From positions 96,047-160,046 of the forward strand of contig JANQNY010000009.1 in NCBI GenBank assembly GCA_028279345.1: a DNA stretch of 64,000 bases, read 5' to 3'. Below the pieces are notes generated by a model. That model did not search any database. It saw only the letters and a list, made by a program, of their open reading frames with translations, and was not told where the DNA came from. The translations under genes and the position numbers were made by a program. The number at the start of each line of letters is the position of its first letter. Within the stretch, counting starts at the first letter, position 1. Positions 34,363 through 42,713 of this stretch are shown piece by piece. Origin of the DNA: Geminicoccaceae bacterium. GTDB taxonomy: Bacteria > Pseudomonadota > Alphaproteobacteria > Geminicoccales > Geminicoccaceae.

Positions 34363-35046
34363 TCACTCACTGCGCCCGCCCGCCACGCGTTGCGCGCCGC
34401 CGCCAGCCTTGTCCATGGTCGAGCCCAAACGTTCGAGCAGGTTGGCGATGAGGTTCGAAAGATGCTGGCGCATTGCGTCTTCCGCTGCCCGGCCGTCGCC
34501 CTCGTCCACGGCATCGAGGATCGCCAGATGCTCCGCCGCGTCCGCAGCGACACGCTCGAACGGCTTGGCGAGCTCGAACAGCCGCGTCGGCATGCGCACC
34601 CGCCGGATCACCGCGGCCAGGACCGGGTTGCCCGAAGCCTCCGCGATCCCGTCGTGAAGCGCGTCATCTGCGGCCCAGTGCGGTTCGATCTGCCGCTGCT
34701 CGTCGGCGAGGCCTTGGATCGTTTCGGACAAGGTACGGATCTGTTCGCGCGGAAGCCTTCCGGCCGCAAGCCGTGCTGCCTCGGGCTCGAGCAGGAGACG
34801 GACGTCCATGGTTGCAAGATAGGTCTCGACCGTGACGGCTTTCACGGACCAGTTCCGACCGTGCTTCACCAATAGCCCGTCGGCAGCCAGACGCAGCAGC
34901 GCTTCGCGCAAGGGCGTCCGCGACACGGCGAGATCGAGCGCCAAGCGCTCCTCGACCAGCGGCTGGTCCACGGGGATCTGGCGAAGCAGGATGCGCTGCA
35001 GCAGTCCGGCGCGTGCCTGCTCCGCTCGATTGATGACGGCGCTCAC
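34363..35046 (-). CDS. GntR family (FCD-type) regulator of the adjacent catabolic operon
   Basis: A 227-residue FadR-type regulator. The winged helix-turn-helix spans about 5-70 (QPLVEERLALDLAVSRTPLR then EALLRLAADGLL) and the FCD ligand domain about 85-215 (DDALHDGIAEASGNPVLAAV). Its GTG start overlaps the stop of the DHDPS-family gene (35043-35046), so it is the last gene of the minus operon 35-38.8 kb and probably controls that operon and the divergent transporter. The GTATAC repeats in the divergent promoter region are the candidate operator. The ligand would be the pathway substrate. Confidence 0.9.
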   Translation of the reverse strand: MSAVINRAEQARAGLLQRILLRQIPVDQPLVEERLALDLAVSRTPLREALLRLAADGLLVKHGRNWSVKAVTVETYLATMDVRLLLEPEAARLAAGRLPREQIRTLSETIQGLADEQRQIEPHWAADDALHDGIAEASGNPVLAAVIRRVRMPTRLFELAKPFERVAADAAEHLAILDAVDEGDGRAAEDAMRQHLSNLIANLLERLGSTMDKAGGGAQRVAGGRSE

Positions 35047-35978
35047 GGGATCGGAGGCTCGTGCAGACCGGCGACGACCATCGCCGCTTCCAGCCGGGAT
35101 CGCTCCTCCGCGTCGAGCGCAGTGATCGGCCGGCGCATCGTGGGATCGGGGAGGCGGCCCAGCCGTGCGAGGCAGTACTTGAGCCGCGCGGTGGCCCGGC
35201 CGCTCGGCGGCGTGCCGTAGATGACCTTGGCAAGCGGGCTGATCCGGTCATTCAGCGCACGGGCCGTCGCAAGATCGCCTCGAGAAACGGCGCGCTCGAG
35301 CCCCACCACCATATCGGGAGCCAGGGCGGCCAGGCTGACGAGACTCCCCTCGGTGCCGAGGACGAAGCAGGCGAAGAGGTGCTCGTCTCCGGACGCCATG
35401 ACGGCGACGTCGGGACGGATGCGGAGGACCAGCCTGCGGTTCGCCTCGTAGGCTGCCGTCTCCCAACTCCCTTCCTTGATACCGACCACCTTCGGTAGCC
35501 GCACCAACGCTGCGAGAAGGTGGGGGCGGTACGCCATCTCGGCGGCGCCGACCGGTGCTTGGTAGAGGAACATCGGCAAGTCGGTCGCCGCGGCTATGGC
35601 CTCGTGGTGAGCGACCACGGCCGCGGGGTCCTGACTGAGAGCCCAGGAGAATGGCGGAAACACCATGATCGCGTCGGCCCCGGCCGCGGCTGCATCCAAG
35701 GCTTCGTCGACGGCGACGTCGGTTGCCTCGGCATTGACGCCGGCGACGATGAGGCTCCCGTCAACCGCCGCTCGGGCGAGCTCGAGCACGCGCCGCTTCT
35801 CGGCCTGCCTCAGCGTGAAGTTCTCGCCGGCGTGCCCGTTCACGAGGAAGCCGCGGATACCGTCCACCGCCGCGATGCGTTCGAGGTGCTCAGAAAGTGC
35901 CAGCTCATCGATCGTACCCGCCGCGTCCATCGGGCAGACGGTGGCGGCGAAGACGCCTTCGAAACGCGGCCTCAACAC
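35043..35978 (-). CDS. DHDPS/N-acetylneuraminate-lyase-family aldolase or deaminase
   Basis: A 311-residue class I enzyme. It starts at GTG 35978, with GAGGAGG upstream, overlapping the FAD gene by 7 bases. Family motifs: VNGHAGENFTL (47-57), MFLYQAPVG with Tyr 139, and VVGIKEGSWE with the Schiff-base Lys 168. Members of this family next to HcnA/B/C-type dehydrogenases are often deaminases for 1-pyrroline-4-hydroxy-2-carboxylate (hydroxyproline pathway, LhpC/HypD). That would suit this operon but is an inference. Aldol cleavage of a 2-keto acid is the alternative. Confidence 0.84.
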   Translation of the reverse strand: MLRPRFEGVFAATVCPMDAAGTIDELALSEHLERIAAVDGIRGFLVNGHAGENFTLRQAEKRRVLELARAAVDGSLIVAGVNAEATDVAVDEALDAAAAGADAIMVFPPFSWALSQDPAAVVAHHEAIAAATDLPMFLYQAPVGAAEMAYRPHLLAALVRLPKVVGIKEGSWETAAYEANRRLVLRIRPDVAVMASGDEHLFACFVLGTEGSLVSLAALAPDMVVGLERAVSRGDLATARALNDRISPLAKVIYGTPPSGRATARLKYCLARLGRLPDPTMRRPITALDAEERSRLEAAMVVAGLHEPPIP

Positions 35979-37096
35979 AGCGCCTCCTCTGCGACCGCGC
36001 CCAAGAGGCGATCCGGCGGAAAGAGTGGCCGCTCGGGCTCTCGCCCAAGAATGAGGTCGGCCAAGAGCTGGCCCATATAGGGACCGCTCGCATAGCCCGA
36101 GTGCACGCTGCCGATCAGGTAGGCGTTCTCGATCCCTGGGATTGGGCCGATGATCGGCATGGCGTCCGCCGTTTCCGCCTCGAGGCCCAGCCAGCCACGG
36201 ACGAGGCGCGTCCGTCGGAGCTGCGGGACGGCCCAGCAGGCGAGGCGCAGATTGCCGACGATGTTCTCTGGAATGAGTTCGACCCCGCCGCGCTCGCGGT
36301 CGCCTCGACCCTGCCAGCCGCCGCCTACGAGCACGGTGCCGTTGGCGAATTGCTTGAGCGAAAGCAGCCCGTTCGCAATCGTGACCACTGTACGCATCAC
36401 CGGTGGGCAACGTTCCGTCACGGCGAGCTGGTTGACGAGCACCTTGATCGGCAGCCGCACGCCCAGCCACGCCAGCATCGGTTCGAGCCAGACTCCGCCG
36501 GCCAACACCAGCCGCTCGGCTTCGATGCGCGTCCCATCGTTGCAGAGCGCAATGAAGCGGGAACCGCTCCGCTCGATGCCCGCGACGGTGACCCCCTCGC
36601 ACAGCGCGGCGTCGGCCTCGAGGAGAGCGCAGCGATAGGCGCGACCGGTCAGGTAGGCGCCCGCATGGCCATCCATTGAGCAATGTGCCGCGAGCACGAC
36701 GCGCTCGCTGAGCCCCGGCTCGATGCGTCGCGCTTCGGTCGGGCTCACGAGCTCGATCGGCGCACCCTCGGCGCGGCGGGCGGCAGACCGCGCCTCGAGC
36801 AGCGCCGCCTCCTCGTCCGTGAACGCTAGGCAGAGGCCCGGCGTCGCCACGACGTCGATTTCCCCGCCGAGCCAGTCCCTAGTCGTCGTCCAGAGCCGCC
36901 AGCCCTCCATGGCGTAGGGGATGAGCGCTGCCCGGGTCATGTGCAGCGTCAAGGTGCCCGCGTTGACGCCGGACGCCTCGCGGCAGATCGGTCCGCGGTC
37001 GACGAGCACGGTCCTGAGGCCGCCACGGGCCGCGTGCAGCGCTACGCTGGCACCCATGATCCCGGCGCCCACGACGAGGAGGTCCGTGCAACTCAC
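35972..37096 (-). CDS. FAD-dependent oxidoreductase, HcnC/LhpB-like catalytic subunit
   Basis: A 374-residue flavoprotein. The start GTG 37096 overlaps the stop of the HcnB-type gene (GTGA). The FAD motif LLVVGAGIMGASVALHAARG is at residues 6-25, and the C-terminal segment NAYLIGSVHSGYASGPYMGQ closes the FAD site. In HcnABC/LhpBEF complexes this subunit oxidises the amine substrate, and electrons pass through the FAD/iron-sulfur subunit. A frame extension to 37369 is shadow sequence over the upstream gene. The three subunits lie in one operon with the DHDPS-type enzyme and a GntR regulator. The likely substrate class is a cyclic or secondary amino acid. Confidence 0.87.
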   Translation of the reverse strand: MSCTDLLVVGAGIMGASVALHAARGGLRTVLVDRGPICREASGVNAGTLTLHMTRAALIPYAMEGWRLWTTTRDWLGGEIDVVATPGLCLAFTDEEAALLEARSAARRAEGAPIELVSPTEARRIEPGLSERVVLAAHCSMDGHAGAYLTGRAYRCALLEADAALCEGVTVAGIERSGSRFIALCNDGTRIEAERLVLAGGVWLEPMLAWLGVRLPIKVLVNQLAVTERCPPVMRTVVTIANGLLSLKQFANGTVLVGGGWQGRGDRERGGVELIPENIVGNLRLACWAVPQLRRTRLVRGWLGLEAETADAMPIIGPIPGIENAYLIGSVHSGYASGPYMGQLLADLILGREPERPLFPPDRLLGAVAEEALC

Positions 37097-38520
37097 AATG
37101 GTGCTGCCTGCGGGATCGGGATGTCGGCATAGTCGTACCCGCCCACGAGGTCTTCCAGCGGCACCGGCCGAAGCGGCGCTCGTCCCGTCCAAAGCCCTGC
37201 CTGCGCACGCCCGCCGACTTGGGCACCGACCAACTCGCCCACCGCTTCGCCGCACATCCGGCCCTGGCACGGACCCATGCCGCAGCGGGTCCACGCCTTG
37301 AGCTGGTTGACGTCGCGGGCCCCGGTGTCGATCGCTCCGTCGATTTCGGCGCGGGTCACGTCCTCGCATCGACAGATGATCGTGTCCGGCGTCGCGGCAT
37401 CGAGGAGACCGGAGCGCAGCCGGGCAAGCCCGGCCATTGCCTTGCCGAAGCGCGCGACGCCACGCCGCCGCGCCACGAACGGGTCGGAACGCCGAGCGAG
37501 GTGGGTAGCGTCCAGTCGGCCGAGGTCGTGTACCGCGGCCAAGGCTGCAAGCCGGCCCGCCAGCGGGGCCGCAGCGGCGCCCTCGACGCCCGCCGCGTCG
37601 CCGGCGACATAGAGGTGGGGCACGTTCGTACGCCCAAGCTCGTCGACGTCGGCAACCCAGCCGCCTACCTCGGGGCGAAAGACGTGGGCCGCACCCAGCA
37701 GGCGCGTCACTTCCGTAGACGGCACGAGGCCGTGGCCGATGCAGAGCGCGTCGGCCCCGATCTTGCGGCGCGTGCCGGGTTGCGGCTCGCCGTCGGCGTT
37801 CACTGCCAGGGTGTCGATGGAGAGGCCCTCAGCGGTGGTGCTGACGTTCACGACAGCTCGCGCCGACCACCAGGGCACCCGTGCCATCGCCAGTCGACGC
37901 AGCCAGCCGGCACCGCGGGCCAGGAGGTCGGGACGGGAGCGGCCTCTGATGACTGCCGAAGCCCAGTCGCTCGGGCGGGCGAGGTCCACAATGGCTGCAA
38001 CCGATGCACCCGCCGCTACGGCTTTGGCCGCGACCAGCGGCAGGAGAGGGCCGGCGCCCGCGACGACGACGCGTTCCCCAGGCACGACGCCGTCGGCCTT
38101 CAGCAGAATGGTGGCGGCTGCCAACCCGATGACGCCCGGTGTGGTCCAGCCTGGAAAGGGCAGAATGCGCTCGGTTGTACCGGTGGCTACGAGCAGGGCG
38201 CGGGCGCTGAAGCGGTGCGGTCCGCCGGGGCCGACGGCCGCAAGCTCGAAGCCTTCGCCGATCCACCAAAGCCGATGGTCGAGGGCTAGCTCCGCGCCGC
38301 TCTCCGCCAAGGCGGTGCGCAGTTCGTCGCCTATCCGCCGATCCGCGTCGGTTCCTTGCGGCAGGAATTCGGCGGGAGGTGCCCTGTAAACCTGACCGCC
38401 CGGGCGCGGCGCCTCGTCGATGACGAGTGTCCGGAGGCCTGCCTCCGCTGCGGAGGTAGCTGCCGCCATGCCGGCAGGTCCAGCGCCGATCACGGCGAGA
38501 TCGAAGCTCCGCTCAGCCAA
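37093..38520 (-). CDS. HcnB-like FAD/NAD(P)-binding subunit with bacterioferritin-associated-ferredoxin-like [2Fe-2S] domain
   Basis: A 475-residue protein. I place the start at TTG 38520, with AGGAG 8 bases upstream. The N-terminal FAD motif FDLAVIGAGPAGMAAATSA is followed by APRPGGQVYRA, a second nucleotide motif in VVVAGAGPLLPLVAAK, and at the C terminus a four-Cys BFD-like segment (CRCEDV ... TRCGMGPCQGRMC, about residues 385-430). This is the alpha-type subunit of HcnABC/LhpBEF-type dye-linked dehydrogenases. It overlaps the small ferredoxin-like gene upstream and the catalytic subunit downstream, so the three should be made in fixed ratio. Confidence 0.86.
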   Translation of the reverse strand: MAERSFDLAVIGAGPAGMAAATSAAEAGLRTLVIDEAPRPGGQVYRAPPAEFLPQGTDADRRIGDELRTALAESGAELALDHRLWWIGEGFELAAVGPGGPHRFSARALLVATGTTERILPFPGWTTPGVIGLAAATILLKADGVVPGERVVVAGAGPLLPLVAAKAVAAGASVAAIVDLARPSDWASAVIRGRSRPDLLARGAGWLRRLAMARVPWWSARAVVNVSTTAEGLSIDTLAVNADGEPQPGTRRKIGADALCIGHGLVPSTEVTRLLGAAHVFRPEVGGWVADVDELGRTNVPHLYVAGDAAGVEGAAAAPLAGRLAALAAVHDLGRLDATHLARRSDPFVARRRGVARFGKAMAGLARLRSGLLDAATPDTIICRCEDVTRAEIDGAIDTGARDVNQLKAWTRCGMGPCQGRMCGEAVGELVGAQVGGRAQAGLWTGRAPLRPVPLEDLVGGYDYADIPIPQAAPL

Positions 38521-38818
38521 TGCCTGCACTCCTGGTGCGCACGACGAGCCCCTCCTGCACGGATACGAGGCACGCCTGCCGCAGCGCGCCGTCGACATCG
38601 ACGAGACACTCCTGACAGACGCCCATCATGCAGACGGGTCCACGGGCTTCGCCAGCCCGAACGCTGGTCCGGAAGGCAGCTACGCCCGCCACCAAGAGTG
38701 CCGCCGCCAGGCTCTCGCCGGGCACGGCCTGGATTCTGCGGTCGTCGACGGTGACGGCGACCGGGGCGGGGCGGTGGAAGGCGTGAACGATTCGGCGGCT
38801 GTTCGAAGAAAATGGCAC
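38513..38818 (-). CDS. HcnA-like [2Fe-2S] ferredoxin subunit
   Basis: A 101-residue protein, start GTG 38818. It has one 2Fe-2S ferredoxin fold: PVAVTVDDRRIQAVPGESLA (about 16-35), then the Cys cluster CMMGVCQECLVDVDG (near 66-80) with a fourth Cys in RQACLV. Length and motifs match the small gamma subunit of HcnABC/LhpBEF complexes. No ribosome-binding site is obvious before the start, and a start a little further downstream is not excluded. It is the first gene of the minus operon and faces the transporter operon across a 109-base shared promoter region. Confidence 0.82.
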   Translation of the reverse strand: MPFSSNSRRIVHAFHRPAPVAVTVDDRRIQAVPGESLAAALLVAGVAAFRTSVRAGEARGPVCMMGVCQECLVDVDGALRQACLVSVQEGLVVRTRSAGIG

Positions 38819-38826
38819 TGGGCTTG

Positions 38827-38866
38827 CAAGCCGTATTGACGGGACGTTCGTATACAAGCCGTATAC
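38827..38866. promoter_or_regulatory. GntR-type operator candidate in the divergent promoter
   Basis: Two GTATAC palindromes (38850-38855 and 38861-38866) lie 11 bases apart, and the 10-base word CAAGCCGTAT occurs at 38827-38836 and 38855-38864. The region lies between the oxidoreductase operon and the transporter operon. FCD-type GntR proteins often bind sites with a GT-N-AC core, so the local GntR protein is the likely ligand. TTGAC (38836-38840) is a possible -35 element. Confidence 0.6.
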
Positions 38867-38927
38867 GGAAGGCACAAGCAAGAGGGAGCCGGGCGGTGCC
38901 TGACCGCCCGCGGAGGAGGACCATCTG

Positions 38928-39737
38928 ATGCGATTGACCCGCCGTTTCACCTTGGCCGCCTGCGCGCTCGTGGCCGCGGCGCTCGTGGCCGCGCCCGCCA
39001 CGGCTCGCACGCTCGACGAGATCCTGGCGGACGGTACGCTCCGTGTCGGCGTGAACCCCACGCTGCCGCCCTTGGCGCTCTTCGACGACGAGAACGAGCT
39101 CGCCGGCTTCGACGTCGACTTCGCCACGAAGATCGCCGAGATGATGGGAGTCGAGCTCGAGCTTACGCAGGTTGGCTCGCCCGACCGCATCCCCTTCGTG
39201 GCGTCTGGGCGCATCGACTTCGTGATGGGGGCGATGACCCGCACGTCCGAGCGCGCCAAGGTCATCGACTTCACCGTGCCGGCGCACACCGAGGTCTTCG
39301 GCGTCCTGACCACCCAGGACAAGCCGTACACCGACTGGCGCGAGCTCAACACGGCCGACGTCACAATGGTCCAGGTCCGCGGTACGACCCCGATCGCCTT
39401 CATCGAGGAGAACCTGCCCGAGGCCGAGGTGCTGCTGCTCGACAACTACCCGGACGTCGTTCGCGCACTCGCACAGGGTCGTGGTGACGCCATGCTCGAC
39501 GTCGTGGATTTCGTCGGTGAGCTGATGGCCGGTCATGATGTCGAGTGGAAAGTCGTCGAAACACCTGTCGACATTTATTATTGCTCTCTTGGCATCGCCA
39601 AGGGCAATTATACACTAAGAGACTGGCTGAACGTGGCGCTCTATGAGCTGCATCGAACCGGTTTTACCGATGAGACTTGGCGCAAATGGTTCGGGATGGA
39701 CATGATCTACCCCGTGCAGGCTTCCCCCTACTTCTGA
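38928..39737 (+). CDS. Amino-acid-type ABC transporter, periplasmic binding protein 1
   Basis: A 269-residue SBP_bac_3 protein. The signal peptide is about 1-26 (MRLTRRFTLAACALVAAALV ... ATA-R). The mature part begins RTLDEILADGTLRVGVNPTL, then FDVDFATKIAEMMGVELEL and GRIDFVMGAMTRTSERAKVI. It binds the substrate of the polar-amino-acid transporter encoded downstream. It is a paralogue of the next gene, with the same mature start and the same late segment KGNYTLRDWLNVALYELH. Around 39560-39640 the codons become AT-rich compared with the rest. It has a ribosome-binding GGAGGA upstream. Confidence 0.92.
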   Translation: MRLTRRFTLAACALVAAALVAAPATARTLDEILADGTLRVGVNPTLPPLALFDDENELAGFDVDFATKIAEMMGVELELTQVGSPDRIPFVASGRIDFVMGAMTRTSERAKVIDFTVPAHTEVFGVLTTQDKPYTDWRELNTADVTMVQVRGTTPIAFIEENLPEAEVLLLDNYPDVVRALAQGRGDAMLDVVDFVGELMAGHDVEWKVVETPVDIYYCSLGIAKGNYTLRDWLNVALYELHRTGFTDETWRKWFGMDMIYPVQASPYF

Positions 39738-39760
39738 TCCAATCTCGAGGAGGCAGTGCC

Positions 39761-40561
39761 ATGCTTCGACTACTGTTGGGCTTCGCTTTGGCGCTCGTGC
39801 TCGTCGGGCCCGTCGCCGAAGCGCGTACGCTGGATGAGATCCTCGCCGACGGCACCGTCCGCGTCGGGGTCAACCCCAACCTGCCACCCAGGGCACTCTT
39901 CAACGACCAGAACGAAATCGACGGGTTCGAGCCCGACGTGGCACGGGCCATTGCCGAGAAGCTGGGCGTCGAGCTCGAGCTTATCCAGGTGGGCTCGCCC
40001 GACCGCATCCCCTTCGTTGCTGCCGGTCGCGTCGATTTCGTCATGGGCGCGATGAGCCGCAAGGCGGGTCGTGCGCTCGTGATCGACTACACGGTGCCGC
40101 TGCACTCCGAAAACTACGGCATCGTCACGACGGAGGAGAGCGGCATTGAGGGTCTCGCCGATCTGAACAGCCCGGACGTGACGCTGGTGCAGGTTCGCGG
40201 GACCACCGCGATCCCATTCATCCGTAGCCAGATGCCCGAGGCCAACCTGCTCTTGCTCGACAACTACACCGACCGGGACCGTGCGTTGGCCCAAGGGCGA
40301 GCCGACGCGAGCTTCGACGGCATCGATTCCATGGCGTTTCGCTTGAGCGTCTTCCCGGATCGTCAATGGAAGATCATTCCGTCGCCCGAGTGGGGCGTCA
40401 CCTATTCGGGGCTGGGCGTCCAGAAGGGCAACTATACGCTCAAAGACTGGCTCAACGTCGCGCTCTACGAGCTGCACGCGGACGGCACGATCGAGGAGCT
40501 GTGGGAAAAGTGGTTCCTGGCGCCGATGGCGACGCAGGTGCCTTTCACACCCTACTTCTGA
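39761..40561 (+). CDS. Amino-acid-type ABC transporter, periplasmic binding protein 2 (paralogue)
   Basis: A 266-residue SBP_bac_3 protein from ATG 39761, with GAGGAGG upstream. The signal peptide is about 1-22, then RTLDEILADGTVRVGVNPNL, GVELELIQVGSPDRIPFVAA and GRVDFVMGAMSRKAGRALVI. It is clearly a tandem duplicate of the preceding gene, sharing long runs, but with different binding-cleft regions (for example PLHSENYGIVTTEESG against PAHTEVFGVLTTQDK). The two could bring different ligands to one permease pair. A strong hairpin follows the stop before the permease genes. Confidence 0.92.
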   Translation: MLRLLLGFALALVLVGPVAEARTLDEILADGTVRVGVNPNLPPRALFNDQNEIDGFEPDVARAIAEKLGVELELIQVGSPDRIPFVAAGRVDFVMGAMSRKAGRALVIDYTVPLHSENYGIVTTEESGIEGLADLNSPDVTLVQVRGTTAIPFIRSQMPEANLLLLDNYTDRDRALAQGRADASFDGIDSMAFRLSVFPDRQWKIIPSPEWGVTYSGLGVQKGNYTLKDWLNVALYELHADGTIEELWEKWFLAPMATQVPFTPYF

Positions 40562-40580
40562 CTATGTCTTCAGCCTTCCC

Positions 40581-40606
40581 GCGGACCGGGGTCTCACCCG
40601 GTCCGC
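40581..40606 (+). other. Intra-operon hairpin between binding proteins and permeases
   Basis: A perfect 10-bp stem GCGGACCGGG (40581-40590) / CCCGGTCCGC (40597-40606) with a 6-base loop sits 20 bases after the second binding-protein stop and 15 bases before the permease start. No T tract follows. Such hairpins typically protect the upstream message from 3' exonucleases or partly stop transcription, giving more binding protein than membrane subunits. Confidence 0.6.
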
Positions 40607-40620
40607 CAGTCTGACCCGCC

Positions 40621-41295
40621 ATGGCCTATACGCTCCAGTTCGGGCAGGTGACGCCTTATCTCTGGTACATGGCCGGTGGCGCATGGATCGCACTGCAGCT
40701 CGCGGGCATCGCCTTTCTCTTCGGCTGGGCCATCGGTCTCGTCTTCGCGGCGGTCAGCGAGTATGGCCGAGGCCCGCTACGCTGGGCTGTTCGCGGCTAT
40801 GTGATCTTCATCCTCAACACACCGCTCCTGGTGCAGATCTTCTTCATTTACTTTGCGCTGCCGGACGTGGGCATCCTGCTCGGCTCCTATGAGGCCGTGG
40901 CCATCGGCATGGCGCTCAACGCCAGCGCGTATCTGACCGAGATCCAGCGCGCCGGCTTCCGTTCACTGCGCCGCCAGGAGCTTGACGCCGCGGAAACCAT
41001 CGGGTTCTCGCGCGTCCAGACGATCCGCTATGTAGTGCTGCCGCACATCGTCAAGGTGCTCTTTCCGCCGCTGAGCAACCAGTACATCATCCTCACCATG
41101 ACGACCTCGATCGCCGCCATCTTCGGCGTCGAGGAGCTGACCGGCCGCGCCTACAACATCAACGCAGAGACATTCCGTTCGCTTGAGATTTTCTCAATTG
41201 CCGCACTCTACTACGTTGTCCTGACCTTTGTTGCCAGCACAGTATTGTACTGGATAGGTCATTACTTTTTCCGCGTGCAAGGCAAGGTCTTTTAG
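40621..41295 (+). CDS. Amino-acid ABC transporter permease (HisM/GlnP type)
   Basis: A 224-residue membrane protein with about five helices (about 15-40, 52-75, 80-105, and two near the C terminus). The family signature EIQRAGFRSLRRQELDAAET (about 109-128, the EAA loop that contacts the ATPase) is clear, followed by IRYVVLPHIVK. It is one of two permeases for the polar amino-acid-type transporter. The last 40 codons become AT-rich compared with the start (agattttctcaattgcc). It starts with ATG 40621. Confidence 0.92.
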   Translation: MAYTLQFGQVTPYLWYMAGGAWIALQLAGIAFLFGWAIGLVFAAVSEYGRGPLRWAVRGYVIFILNTPLLVQIFFIYFALPDVGILLGSYEAVAIGMALNASAYLTEIQRAGFRSLRRQELDAAETIGFSRVQTIRYVVLPHIVKVLFPPLSNQYIILTMTTSIAAIFGVEELTGRAYNINAETFRSLEIFSIAALYYVVLTFVASTVLYWIGHYFFRVQGKVF

Positions 41296-41297
41296 TT

Positions 41298-41990
41298 TTG
41301 GATAGATTGCTCGAAGAGATCCCGCGTTTTTTCAACTACTACAACATGATCTTCATCGGGCAGGCCTTTTTCTACACGACGGCGATGTCTTTTATCGGCT
41401 GCACGGTTGGCTTTGCCGCCGGCTTCGGCCTTGCCGTCATGCGTCACGAGCGGATCTTCCGGAGCCTCGTGCTGCGCCTGCTGGCCATCACCTATACCGA
41501 GATCTTCCGGCGCATTCCGTTCCTCGTGAAGCTCATGGTCGTCTTCTTCGCCTTCCAGCTCTCCGGGCTGGAAGTGAGCATGTTCACCGTGGCGGTGACG
41601 ACCGTGGCGCTCTCCGCGGCGGCCTTCGCCAGCGAGAACGTGCGCGCCGGACTGGAGAGCGTGCACGACAATCAGTGGGATGCGGCCGAGGCCATGAACA
41701 TGGGTGGGCTCACGGCACTGCGCCGCGTCGTCCTGCCCCAGTCCTGGCCGGTCATCATCCCGCCTTCGATGACCTACTCGGTCGGCTTGGTGAAGAGCAC
41801 GTCGATCGCCTCGCAGATCGGCGTCCTGGAGCTGACCTACGCCGCCAAGGTCATGACGAACAAAGGGTTCTCAGCCTTTCTGTGCTACGGCACGATCCTC
41901 GTCCTCTACTTCGTCCTCTGCTTCTCCCTCAATCGCTTCGCCGCGTGGCTGGAGACCCGGCTTGACCCAACTCGTCATCGACCGGCTTAG
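41298..41990 (+). CDS. Amino-acid ABC transporter permease, second subunit
   Basis: A 230-residue HisM-type permease. It starts at TTG 41298, 3 bases after the stop of the first permease, with AAGG 11-14 bases before. About five membrane helices are seen and the EAA loop is ENVRAGLESVHDNQWDAAEA (about 115-134), followed by LRRVVLPQSWPVIIPPSM. Its end overlaps the ATPase gene (41962-41990). It pairs with the first permease in the membrane. Confidence 0.9.
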   Translation: MDRLLEEIPRFFNYYNMIFIGQAFFYTTAMSFIGCTVGFAAGFGLAVMRHERIFRSLVLRLLAITYTEIFRRIPFLVKLMVVFFAFQLSGLEVSMFTVAVTTVALSAAAFASENVRAGLESVHDNQWDAAEAMNMGGLTALRRVVLPQSWPVIIPPSMTYSVGLVKSTSIASQIGVLELTYAAKVMTNKGFSAFLCYGTILVLYFVLCFSLNRFAAWLETRLDPTRHRPA

Positions 41991-42699
41991 CGCGGCCTAC
42001 GGCGCGACCCCGGTCCTGCAGGATGTGGATCTCACCGTCGAGCGCGGCGAGATCGTGAGCGTCATCGGCCCATCGGGTTCGGGCAAGAGCACGCTCCTGC
42101 GTGTGCTCGTAGGTCTCCTGCTGCCCGTTGCTGGGACGGTCACGGTTGCCGGGCACAAGGTCGACTATCGAAGCCGGCGCGATCTCAGAGCGGTCCGCGA
42201 CCGGATCGCCATTGTCTTTCAGCAGTATAACCTCTTTCAGAACATGACGGCGCTCAGGAACGTCACCATCGCGCCCACCGTCGTGAAGCGCCGCGCGCCA
42301 GCGGAGGTGACCGCGGAGGCCGAGACCCTGCTCGCCAAGGTGGGTCTGGCCGACAAGACCAAGAGCTATCCGGACCAGCTCTCGGGCGGCCAGCAGCAGC
42401 GGGTAGCGATCGCGCGGGCGCTCGCGCTCAAGCCCGAGGTGCTGCTCCTAGACGAGGTTACCTCCGCGCTCGATCCCGAACTGGTGGGCGAGGTCCTCGA
42501 CACCATCCGTCTGCTCGCCCGCGAAGGCATGACCATGTTGATCGTCAGCCACGAGATGGGTTTTGTGCGAGAGGTCGCGGACCGGGTCCTCTTCATGGCC
42601 GACGGCCGGGTCGTCGAGGTCGGCCGGCCCAAGCAGATCTTCGACGAGCCACAGGCCGCGCGCACGCGCGACTTCGTCAGCCGCATCCTCCGTCACTGA
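41962..42699 (+). CDS. Amino-acid ABC transporter ATP-binding protein (GlnQ/HisP type)
   Basis: A 245-residue ABC ATPase. The start TTG 41962 has GGAG 7 bases upstream and overlaps the permease end. Walker A is GPSGSGKST (about 34-42), the signature LSGGQQQRVAIARAL (about 135-149), Walker B VLLLDEVTSALD and the switch His in VSHEMGF. It energises import by the two permeases. The next gene starts 14 bases after the stop. Confidence 0.94.
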   Translation: MTQLVIDRLSAAYGATPVLQDVDLTVERGEIVSVIGPSGSGKSTLLRVLVGLLLPVAGTVTVAGHKVDYRSRRDLRAVRDRIAIVFQQYNLFQNMTALRNVTIAPTVVKRRAPAEVTAEAETLLAKVGLADKTKSYPDQLSGGQQQRVAIARALALKPEVLLLDEVTSALDPELVGEVLDTIRLLAREGMTMLIVSHEMGFVREVADRVLFMADGRVVEVGRPKQIFDEPQAARTRDFVSRILRH

Positions 42700-42713
42700 T
42701 CGAGGACCAGCCC

